Part shown: positions 34,601 to 46,600 of the stretch, piece after piece
Layout: every line of letters starts with the position of its first letter
Numbering within the stretch: the stretch's first letter is position 1
NCBI RefSeq assembly: GCF_049243985.1
Contig: NC_135369.1
Location: 21,478,533-21,542,532, forward strand
DNA: 64,000 nucleotides
Reading direction: 5' to 3'
Origin: Paroedura picta
Taxonomy: Eukaryota; Chordata; Lepidosauria; Squamata; Gekkonidae
Made by a program: the position numbers and the translations under genes
The notes under the pieces: generated by a model
The model's database searches: none
Told to the model about the DNA's origin: nothing
Seen by the model: the letters and a program-made list of their open reading frames with translations, nothing else

Positions 34601-37600
34601 ACATATGTAGGCCCTTTCTTGCAAACAGACGTGTGCATGTAAATGTCGAAACTTCGCCAAAGAGGTGACCTCTGCAACTGAGGCTCTTTGATTTCTGACT
34701 GCAGTGTTTCCAAAGTGGGAAGCAGGGGTGGGGACTCTGCATAGGGAAGTTAGGAGATGAGCATCTTCTCCTTTCCTCACCCAGGATGCTGTGGCCATTC
34801 AGCTGGAAGAGGGCCGGCTGGTAAAGATCAAGGAAGTGCTGAAGGAACTCCCACCGCAACACTACAGGTACTGGCAGGGGACAGAGATCTCCTGGCAGCT
34901 GTTAGTCAATGCAAATTTTGGTTCAGCTCGTCTTTTGCCTCCTTGCACAAGCCCAAAGGACTATGGCTTCCTCTGGCCAACTGATAGAATTGGGTGTTCT
35001 TCTCAGAGACAATATGTAGGAAGGCATATCTTAAATGCCACACCAAAGTTAACAACACAAGGCAGAGGAAGAGAGAGTGGGGCATGTCCTTCAGTGGTCC
35101 CAGAAGGTCCATGGTTCACATCTTGGGGTCTTGAGTTGGAAGGATCTCTGTGGCAGGGCTGGGAAAGAAAGATTCTGGCCAGACAGGTTGTTGCAACTTG
35201 AGGTACATCTTTTCACAAGGAACCAGGGCTCAGTTTTGCACGTGAAAAGTCCCTGGTTCTGTCCCCAGTACCTCCTGTCAAATGATCAAAAGATCTCAGG
35301 TAGCTTGGAAAGACCATTGTTGGAGACTTCCTGGCAGCCAACATAAACAGAATGAAGGGAAGACCAGCAAGTTGACACAGGATAAGGTAGCTTCATGTTG
35401 CATGGGGCACAGGTGGAAGTTCTCTGAAATTCCAGGTATGATGCAATTGTGGCAGCCTCCAGATGGGATTGGGCTGGCAGGTCCTCATCTGGAGAGGGTG
35501 ACAGGATCTTCCAGTGAAGGAAACTTTCACTACTTTCTATTCCATCTCATTCCTCCTCCAGTCTTCTGGTCCATTTTCCTCTTAATCTGGGTTGGCCATC
35601 AAGGGTTTCCTTGTGACTCAGAGGATGCAGTGCAAATGTGGGAAGTTATTTTGAGGCCATAGTCAAGCAAAGGACCTCAGAGGGCAGGGATAGGGAAAAC
35701 TGCTGTTTGACTCCCAAAGATGTAGCCAGAATACTAATGAGTTGGACCCTGAAGATCTGTTCTGATAAGTGACACTTCCTGCCGGCAGAAGGAGTCTTCC
35801 CCTGCCGTAAGACGCTGTTGCATCAGGAAGAGGCTCCTTCCATTGGAAGTCAGATCCATGGGACACATCCTAATGCTCTGATTTGTCCAAAGTGACTTCC
35901 TTTATCCATTTAAAAGGCTATAAGAACTTCATATTTAAATGATAACCAGATTATATCTGACCCATTCATTATTGTTTGCTATTAATGGGATGTATTATTG
36001 ATATTGATCATAAAGTAAATTATGGTTTCATTATAAATCATAATTATGCATTAGCTCCTTACATGCATTTTAATAACTAAATTCTGGCTCCATCTATTAT
36101 CAAAAAATAATCTCAGAAGATACGGGATGAGGACATAAAATGATGGGAAGGGGGAAAGAGAAGCAGCTTTGTCAGGCATTGACCTCTGGCCCGGACCTCT
36201 TGCCCCTTGAGGTGGCGGAATTATCGTTCTATTCCAGGTGAGCCTCACATCCTGTCATAAGGTTTTCTCCTTTCTTTCCCCATTCCTTGTCCATCTTTGT
36301 TTTGTGGTCTGCCACTAGGACCTTGGAGTTCCTGATGAGGCATCTGGTCCGCATTGCATCTTTCAGCACCCAGACCAACATGCATGTGAGGAACCTGGCG
36401 ATTGTTTGGGCTCCCAACCTGCTCAGGTGAGCTCTTATTCCCCCAGCGGTAATTATGTGCTTCCAGTCCAGGCGTGTAGAGGGCTGTGCCCATTGCTTTG
36501 AAGACACATGGGGTAGGAAACCATCAGTCATCACACAAGACAATTAGTGCAATCTTGATGTAGTGGTGTACAGCCAGTTTGGCATAGCGGCTAAGAGCAG
36601 TGGCTTTTAATCTGGTGAGCTGGGTTTGATTCCCCGCTCCTCCCCCACATGCAGCCAGCTGGGAGATCTTGGGCTTGCCACAGCACTGATAAAGCTGCTC
36701 TGACTGAGCAGGGATATCAGGGCTCTCTCAGCCTCACCCACCTCACAAGGTGTCTGTTGGGGGGAGAGGAAAGGGAAGGCGACTGTAAGCTGCTGCTGCT
36801 GCTTCTTCTTCTTCTTCTTTTCCTTCTCCTTCTTTTTCTCCTTCTTCTTCTCTCTTCTTCTTCTTCTTCTTCTTCTTCTTCGAGGGGAAGTAGCATGCTT
36901 AAAACAGCTCACAGCAAAAGGACATCTCTTGTCTGCAACATCTGCATTCCAGGATGTAATGAAAATTGCCCGGTGTTCACAAAACTTGTCTGCACATTGT
37001 AAATCATTTATTTGCACCCTTTAGTAGCATGTTTAGCTAATAAGGTTGTGTTCTGGGTACTCAGTGGATACTCTCCCACCCAGAATGCCACAATAACCAT
37101 TTCAGCAGCTGGAGTCCACTTTTTGAAGAACAAGCTAAGGCAAGCCCAGCAGCGACTCAGCCGGTGCTCCTGACCCTCCCTGTCCCTCTCTTCTCAGGTC
37201 CAAGGACATTGAGGCATCTGGTTTCAATGGCACAGCCGCCTTCATGGAGGTCCGCATCCAGTCCATCGTGGTGGAATTTATCCTCACCCATGTGGAACAG
37301 CTTTTTGGGGACGCTCCTCTCTGCGGTTGGTCCTCTCATGCCTTTTGCTTCCTCTGTTCAGCTGCAGAGAGCTTCTGTTTCTCCAAATCTGGATAGCACC
37401 ATTTGCAGAATGTCCTGCCCTGGATGGTCCAGGCTAGTCTGATCTTGCCAGATCTCGGAAACAGAGCAGGGTCAGCCCTAGTCAGTACTAGGATGGGAGA
37501 TCATCAAGGATGTCTAGGATTGCATGCAATGATGAAACACCTCTGCTTCTTACTTGCCTTAAAACTCAGTATGGAGGGGTGGCTAAACAGTGGCTCTCCA

Positions 37601-40600
37601 GATGTCCACGGACTACAATTCCCAGGGGATCTTGGGAATTGTAGTCCATGGACATCTGGAGAGCCACCGTTTGGCCTTTCCTGCCCTATGGGGTTGCCAT
37701 AAATTGGCTGCAACAACAATTTGTGGGTTATATATTGTAGGTCTTTACCTCAGTTCAGCTTTATCTCAGTATTGGGATGTTTTAGCTCCAGAGACGGGCT
37801 CTTTACACCAGGTGAAAGCTCTTCTATTCAGGGAACAGATCTGCAAGATGTGACTTGCGGCTGCCGAACGTTCTTGGTGGGCTGTTGGGGGCCAGAAAGA
37901 AGCCCAGCCAGACCCCGGTAGCTCTGCCAAGTGCTGCAGGAATCTCTTGGCCCAAACTCTCCAGGGGCTGCAAGAACCAGTCTCGGCTTAGCCGTTGCCT
38001 TCTCCTGTGCTGCCCCCAGGGGCATTGGGGGGGGGCAATGCCCATTAGGGGCACTGCTGGCTGGGCCTGAGCTGAACAGCTCCTGCGGTACTGACTGACG
38101 GATCACGCAGCTTGGCTTCCTCCTGGTCTGCTTTCACGTCCCAGTCTGCCCTTGCAGGATGCAAACCAAGCCCATTCAATGGCTGTCCGGCCTACAAACA
38201 AGGGAGAAGGTCAGGAAGAGCAGGGGGAAAACCGGCCAGCCCAATATTCTGTGAGGCCTGGGAGAGAAGCTGAGCAGGTCACACAGAGTCAACGCTGCAA
38301 CAAGCTCTCTCTTCCTTCTCAGGGTTAGACTGCCATTGGCTTGCATTTGAGTTCTGGCATGGGGTTAAAAGAGAATGTAGAGAAGTCGGCAGGAAAACAG
38401 CGACCTGGCTTTGTTTCCATGCTCAATTCAGACCTGGTTCACTTTCCCTTTCTCGCAGCAGGCAACCGTGAATCCCTCCGGAAATCCCTCCTTCTTTTAG
38501 GGTCGCAGACAGTCCTCCTGGATGACAAATACTGCTTTCCCTGCAATGTCCCAGCCATGCTGAACCAGGGGGACGGTCCCCCGCAGATGCGCCCGTACCA
38601 CACCATTATTGATCTCAACGATCATAAGTACGTGCTTCGTTCCTCCTCTTTCCACGTTCCTCCACTTGTGTGAATGTTCTTGAAGAGCTAGACTGGAGTC
38701 CAGAGGAACCTGACAGACAAGATTTTCAGGGCAGAATAGGCATTTGAGAGTTACTGCTCTCTTTGTCAGATATCTGGAGAAAGGGATTCTCAAAAGCTCA
38801 CGTGTGCCGTGTAGTGGTTATGAGCAGCAGCCTCTAATCTGGAGAACCGGGTTGGATTCCCCCTCCACCCCTTAAAGCCAGCGGGGTGACCAGTTGTAGT
38901 TTTCTCAGAACTCTCTCAGATCCACTTACCTCACAGGGTGTCTGTTGTGGGGAGAGGAAAGCAAGATGATTGTAAGCCGCTTTGAGAATCCTTTTGGGTA
39001 GTAATAAAAGGTGAGTCTCTTAAGGTGCAGCCTTAACTCAAATGTAGTTGTTCCACTACAGACCAACACAGCAATCCTCGGAAACTATCTGAGAGCCAGC
39101 TTGGTTCTTCAGTGGTGTAGTGGACTTCTAATCTGGCGAGCTGGGTTTGATTACCTGCTCCCTCACATGCAGCCAGCTGGGTGACCTTGGGCTCACCAAA
39201 GCACTGATAAAGTTGATCTGACCAAGTAGGAATATCAAGGCTCTCTTTTCCCCAGCTACCTCGTAGGGTGTTTGTTGTAGGAAGAAGAAAGGGAAGGCAA
39301 ATGTGAGCCACTTTGAGACTCCTTCGGGTAGAGAAAAGCGGCACATAAGAACCAACTCTTCTTTTTCTTAAGAATATTACTAGATTTTAATCACCCAAAA
39401 AAGCCTTTTCTGGATGTAGAATCCCTACACCAGAGTTTAAAGATGGATGTCTGGAATTGTTTTAAAGGGGTTTAAATGGGGCTTTTTATATGGACAGTTG
39501 GAACTCGCCACGAGCCAGTTTGGGAGTGGCGGGCAATAAGTCTAAGCTATAAATAAAAAATAAATTTGGGAAAAGACCAACCTTTCTTATGGAGAGCAGC
39601 TGCCAATCACAGCCAGCCGTATGGAGCTAAACAGATCAATGGTATAACTCATTGTAAAGCTGATTCATCGGTTCATGCACACAAAGTAGGAAATGAATGT
39701 TTAGCATGTGCACTAATGAAGACCAGATGGGTGGGAAAAACAGATTGGTGGCTGATGGTTTGGTGGCTGGATCTCCTCTATATTTGGCAGTGGGGGTGGG
39801 ACCGGTTTGGCAAGCAGAATGTCCCAGGCAGGACAGATTGGCCACTGCCCATTGCAACAGACTGATCCTGCTGGACCAGAGGTCTGACCCAGGAGTTGTA
39901 GAACAACCTATAGAAGAAGCAGTGACCTGCCAAGGCTAGGAACGTTCCCCTGGGCAGGAGCTAGACATATTCCCACTAGTTCACAAGGTCCTACTCATGA
40001 ATATGGTGTGTGTGTAGGGGCGTTGGAAACCAACAAGGATGGCAGCCAAGGAGCCAGGGAGGAAGGAGCTCTAGCATTTCTCCCAGCAAGGAACCCCAGA
40101 GTTGAGGAGGAGAACCAGTTCCCCTCTTCACTGCTTCTGCTTTGGGGCCAGCAGGGAAATATCATCAGGGCCTCTATGCAGACTTGTGATGGTGTGAGAT
40201 GCATCGTGCACACAACCTGCACAGTTTCTAAACCCTGTTCAATTGTTCACAGAAGAAAGGGCTCCCTTAAGGCCAAGAAATGGAAGTCCATCTTCAACCT
40301 TGGCCGATCCAGTAATGACTCAAAGCGCAAGTTGAACAAGCCAGAGGAAAAAGGTAATGGGCTTCAAGGACGAATGTTTCTTGAGTGCATAAATAAGTGT
40401 GCATAAGGGGTGTGGTATCTGTTCATGCAGCACCTGTAGTCTCCATGTCTCAGTGCAAACAAGAGCTAAATCCACTTGCAGGAACAATATTCAAGGCTGG
40501 TTTAGAAAGGGAACATTTTCTACAGCTGTTTCCATGAACGTTTCTTTCAAATTGAGCTAAATCTCCCAGGGATATCGAAAGCACAGCAAAAGGATTTCGA

Positions 40601-43600
40601 TCCTCACACAAGGTGGCTCAATCTTTCCTTTCTTTTCCAGAAGTGAACAAAATGCGATTGCGACCAGCCAAAAGCATGGATTCCCTTAGCTCTATGCCCT
40701 GCGTGAGCGATGGTAGGTGCAGAAATCGTTGAGCATTATTTAGACTCACTGCTGGGAACTCCATTCCCAATTGACTTAATGTTGGCTCCATGTTTGTCAC
40801 CCGCAAACACACCTTCGCTAAGAACGTCAGCTCACTGCGCATGCTCATCCATACAAAGCCACTCCTGGGGGGGGACAGCAGAGCATGCTCTTTTGTGCTT
40901 CTTCTAAGCCCTGCCAATAGTGGCATAGAAGCTCAGGAAGCTGAAGGTTTCATTCCTTGCATGAAATTAGAGGTCATCCTTAGACACCCCAGTGGTGTTT
41001 CATGAGTCTCTGGGAATCACTTCCAATTCTGGATGGAAGAACCATGGGCCAAGTATTTCTGGACAGTGGTGGCCCCTCCTCTGGGCCATGGTCCTTGGAA
41101 GATGCTCTACTCTTGATGCCAGCCCCAGATGCCATTTATGAACCTCCTGGGGGCACGGAGATGGTAAGGCTAGAAGGACTGTGGTTACCAATGGGTGCTG
41201 TGCATGTTCTATGTTCCATTTTTTTCTGCGACAAAGTCTTGTGCCTCTAAAAGCACCAGGCAGATGGGAACCTTAAAATGGAACTGACATAGCACCATAG
41301 CTGTGTCCTCTCTGTTTTCTTGAGCTACGAGTAGGGTTGCCAGTTCTGGGCTGGGAATACTTGGAGACTTTTAGAGGTGGTGCTGGGAGAGGATAGAATA
41401 TGGACCTCAATGGAGTACAGTGCTATAGAGGCCACTCTCCAAAGCAGCCACTTTCTCCAGGGGAACTGATCTCCATCCCCTAGAGATGAGCTGTGGACCT
41501 GGGGGATCCCCAGGTCACTAGTTATGAGAAATTCTGGAAATGTCATTCATTCTTAATCAGAAAACTGTGAACTCCAGCATCAATCTGGAGTAGGGCTGGA
41601 GGATAGACTTCAGAGTTGATGTACCTTCCCACATCCTTTACTTTAATCAGGCCAACCCTTAGTGACAGACCAATTTGGGGTAATTAGTCAGCGATTTCAC
41701 AACCCTATTGAGGCACCTTGGAAGAGGTTGCCCCCCCCCCCTGTTTTCAGTCTTTCTGGGTCTCTTATTGTTCTGGCTGTCTTCTCTGCATCCAGATGTT
41801 CCTCCAGCGGGGAGAAAGTGGTCCCAGAAGCAGCTTGTTCAGGGCCGTGAGAGTTTCAGTAGCCATGCTTCACAAGACAACAACCTCCCGGCGTCGGAGG
41901 AGAGCAAAGCTGAGGAAGGAACGGGGGAATCCGAGGGGGAAGCCACTGCCAAGTCAGAGCCCACCACTCCAAAGGCCAGCAGGTCCAGCGTTGTTGGGGT
42001 GGCCCCTCAAGGGCGATCGCCCCAGTCTGCACGGAGCAGGGCAGAAAAGTGCGTCGGGGTCCACATCTCGGGACCTCTTTCGGTGACCGTCCCTTTCCAC
42101 ATCACCTCCAACCTCACGTTGTCCCGACTGACTCGGGGGCTGGAGTGTCCTGCCCTGAGCCACTGCAGTTTGGAGAAGGAAGTACCTGAGACTCCTTCGG
42201 CCACAGAGGGAACCCCTTCTTTGAAGCAGAAAGAGGACAAGCCTAAGTTGATGTCCGAGAGCAGCATGGACAAGAAAGATCCGACGGGTAAGTCAGCTGG
42301 TTTTTCCATAAGGCTCGGTTGCTCTCTGGGTTTGCTTGGAACAGGGGTAGTCAACCTGTGGTCCTCCAGATGTCCATGGACTACAATTCCCACGAGCCCC
42401 TGCCAGCATTCGCTGGCAGGGGCTCGTGGGAATTGTAGTCCATGGACATCTGGAGGACCACAGGTTGACTACCCCTGGCTTGGAATACAAAACCTACCAT
42501 CGGCCAGAATGCGGGAACCTTGGAGAAAGGGTTCCTTCCTGTGGGTAGGAAGGAAGGTGCCAGATCAGGAATCGCGATTGCCCTTCCTGGATGGAGTGCA
42601 GCTGTCAACTGCACATGTGGCCAGGGACTTGGGTATGATTTCTGATGCTTCCTTATCAATTGGGGCTCAAGTCTTCAATGTAGGCAGGCGTTTTTCCATC
42701 TTCACCAGGCCAAGTTACTTGTGCCCTATCGGGGTCCCCTGGCCCCAGCCACAGTGACTGCCTCTGGATATGGAGTTGCACTTTAGACATCATAGCTACT
42801 AGCCGTAGCTATACAATCAATACATCCTCTGGCAATGAATTCCAAGGCATCTTGCATTTCCCATGCAGTAGCCCCTGGTACCATGCGCCAACCTAATCTT
42901 CTGTTTTCCTGGCCTGCAGAACCAGACGCTTTAGAGGAATGCTCGCTGGACTTGGAGAGTCAGTTGTCCCTGGAAGTCCAGGATTCCTTTTCCTTCCTGG
43001 ACAGCCAGGATGCTTGGCTGGGTGACCCCCTTGAGAGCGACCAGCCCCGGAAGAGTTCCCACGCGGCCCTCGATTTTGCCGTCAGAGAGACGGAAAGCTT
43101 CCCATCTGTGGATGATGACATGGGAAGCGGGTTCATGAATGAAATGATGGAAGAAAGCTGGCAGGTTAGTTATCCTGTGTGTGTGTGGATTGCAAAGTTC
43201 AAAAGACTGTTGATCTGCCCGGCTAGAATTCGCAATGGCTACCTGTGCATTTATCCACAGTAGACTAAGGATAAACTGTTTTAGTTTATGTCGCTGAGAT
43301 GATCGTTTCTACCTCATGGAAACAGATTACTTACTGTTCCATCTTCAGTCTCTGCCCTACCTGACGTTGTGTCTCATCTACTAGCTAATTGTTTGCAGGT
43401 TCTGGGACACGAGGGGAGGGATAGAAATATTTTGAGGCTGCCCAGATTTCAGATGCTTCTTGAAAACAAGGCTGTCCCCTTGGTCATTTCATAGCAAGAC
43501 AAGGAAGAATATGAAGATAAGTAGGCTATCACCAATGTCAGCAAGAAAAGGAGCTAGAGATCAGGAAGGCTAGAAGATAGGCTCTGCATACAGAAGATCA

Positions 43601-46600
43601 GGTCCTGACATTTCTCGTTAAAGGACCTCAGTGACAAGTTTTAGAAAGGCTAACTCTGAGGGCCAATGTTCTGACTTAATAACTTCTTATAATTGTGGCA
43701 TTTTGAAAAAGCCGTATCTCAGTAGCAGAGCATACAGAAAGCTCCAGTCTGAATTCAAGGCAGCTCCAGTTAGAAAGGATCTCAGGTTATAGGAATTTGG
43801 AACATTTCTTCTTGGCCTGAGAACCCAGCAACTTGCACGGAGACACAATGCTAAGCTAGAGAGACGAACAGTCTGACTCCGTGTAAGGCAACTGTGTTTG
43901 TCTGCGTGGAAAAGCAAATATCCATAGGACTCCTTTAATACTAGTTAGTTTCCTGTTAAATCATTAACACACCACAATCTCATAATATAAAACAACGACT
44001 CTAATTACATTGTTTAACATTATATCCCAACAGGAATAAATCCAGTCACTTTAATCAGTGATTTGCTGACTAGATTTTGCATCTCCAGAAGGGAGTAAAA
44101 GAAATAGTTCTTTGGACAATTATCTCCAGTCTCAAACCATTTCTGATATGTACTAATTCCATGTATTTACCTCAGAGCACAGAGCCTCTTGTGGCGCAGA
44201 GTGGTAAGGCAGCAGACATGCAGTCTGAAGCTCTGCCCATGAGGCTGGGAGTTCAATCCCAGCTGCCGGCTCAAGGTTGACTCAGCCTTCCATCCTTCCG
44301 AGGTCGGTAAAATGAGTACCCAGCTTGCTGGGGGGTAAAAGGTAATGACTGGGGAAGGCACTGGCAAACCACCCCGTATTGAGTCTGCCATGAAAACGCT
44401 GGAGGGCGTCACCCCAAGGGTCAGACATGACTCGGTGCTTGCACAGGGGATACCTTTACCTCAGAGCCTGGGCAAGTAGAATATCAGCAGAGCAAGTTAT
44501 AAAAGAGGTGGTCCATTTATAGTGAGAACTACAAACTGAGAGAAAATATAAGAAAGAAATAAGAGTGTATATAAGTTGAGGTGATGTCTTGTTTAACCTC
44601 CCCCCCCACCTTTTGTCTGCCTCCTTATGCCGTTATTTCTAGCGGGAGACATTTTCTGCTGCTCCATCTCTGAACTATCTGTCCATCGAGGAGTGTATGA
44701 ATGAACATTCGGATGAGGAAGATGACCAGTACTATCTGGCCACAAGTTGTCTGGATAAGGAAGAGCTCTCCAAGGAGATGGATTCTGAAGAAGTCTACCT
44801 GAGTGCATACGATGACCTCAGCCCTCTAGCTAGCGAATTAAAACATTTTCAGCATCTGAACGAATCTCCAAATGCCCCTCTCATAGGAAATTTGCCAGAA
44901 AATCAACCCTTCAGTCTGATTGGAGAGATTTCATCTAGAGATCCAGCAGTATCTGAAGCAGATGTGGGCCGTTTCCCTGGCAGCCATCCAACAAATGAGC
45001 CACAATTGGCCAATTCACATTTAGAGTCAGAACCAGCAAGCCTGGTAGAGGAAGCGGATGGGGTGTCCTTGAGTTCTAGAAGCGATTCCCATGAGTTGGA
45101 AATGTCCAAGAAGGAGGAAACCAAAGCCACCAAGGTAAAGTCCAGTTTGCCTTTGTCTCTGCAAGCAGAAGATGCAAATGCTGGAGATGAAGATGACCTC
45201 CTTCTTCAAATGGGAGGTTTGCTTCGAGCAGAATACCCTCTCAGAGTTTCGGAGGAAAACCAGGAAAAACATGTAGCTCCAGATCATGTAATTCAGGCAA
45301 CTCAACCCAGCCATGAGGACGAGGAGAAGCTACAAGTTCAAGTTGCATCAGAAACAGAGCAGGTTCAGTGGCCTCCTTGCATGCCCAGCTTAGAAGCTGA
45401 TGGGTCAACTCCAGAGGTTGCTGGAACTTCTGATGGACATGAGCACTGTGAGTTCCTACCTCAAGAGCCACAGCAGCTCCTGAGCATAGAGATTTCCCAC
45501 CTGTACAGGCAGATCTCCCAAGCTTCTTCATACCTGGAAGAACAAAGATTGACTGAGACTCACATCCAGCCTTCTCTCTCATCAGGCGGTACTTCTGAAC
45601 TGCCATGTTCTGAGACACACCCCCTCCCTGCCCCTGTGCTTAATCTGAATCCCGACCAATCTGCTTGGTCCCACACATGCCTTCCTTATGTCCCACTGTC
45701 TGACAGCTGTGACGACTCTTCTTCCTCGTTGCTCATGGCCTCTTTCCGTAAGAGCTGTCCAGAAAGTCTTCTGCATAAACCTTATCATCCACCGCCAGAA
45801 GAAGCTTCAGCTTTCCCCACGCCTAACGCGCAACCTGAGGGAAGTGTCTCCATGAGAAAGACCTCCAGCGTCATCCGAGTGCAGCAGGTGAAATCTTTCC
45901 CGGTTGTGCCGCCAAAGCCACAGTTTGCCAAGGTTCCTCCTTTCCTGACGCCAGTCTCTCCTACCAAGGAAGCCTCCATCCAGTGGCCTGACCCACCAAT
46001 ACTGGATAAGGATGGAAATGAGTCCAATGAGGACACGATGCACAAACCACCTTGCCCGGTCAGCCTGACCACCCATAGCAGTGAATCTGTAGAAAGTCTT
46101 CCTCCATCTTCTGAGATGCCCACCTCTCCAGGCCTCAGTGGTTCGGGGATCCTTCAGAAGCAGCGGAATTCTATGCCAGTGTGCCTAGAGAAATATGACA
46201 GGGCCGGCGAGAGCAGAAGGGACATCCTCCAACATTTGCAGTGCTCCACAAGTGTGAGTTTGGATGAATACGGCCATTGTTCCAAGAAGGATGGGCTCAG
46301 TGGAGGAGACCTCCAGAAGACAAAGTGCCCCCTTCTAGAGAATTTATATAAATGTAGTGGGAATTCTAAGAGAGAAGATGGAAAAGGGGAGCCCCCTCAT
46401 ATGTTTCAGCTGAGTCACCATGGCAAAGGCAGCGGGGCTACTCCTCAGAAGCAGAAGTGGCGCAACGGGGGGAGCATGTCCTTTGATGAGGCTGTTGCCC
46501 TCGCCAAAGAGAGGCATGTGGCTCAAGGACCGGTCAGAAGGATGCAGACCTATAGCTGTGGAGATGGCGAGGCCGGGCAAAGTCTCCTCAAAGCAGATAA

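Noticed and set aside
36607-37017. Arg/Lys-rich protein on the - strand
   Set aside because: Translation of a (TTC)n tract attached to a SINE.
37426-37520. 5S rRNA gene
   Set aside because: Only part of 5S is present, diverged, without the T-run terminator, and it continues into a SINE tail.
41708-42757. 349-codon open frame read as a single gene
   Set aside because: Only 41796-42287 is exon. The rest is intron plus a MITE, and the flanking phases fit splicing.
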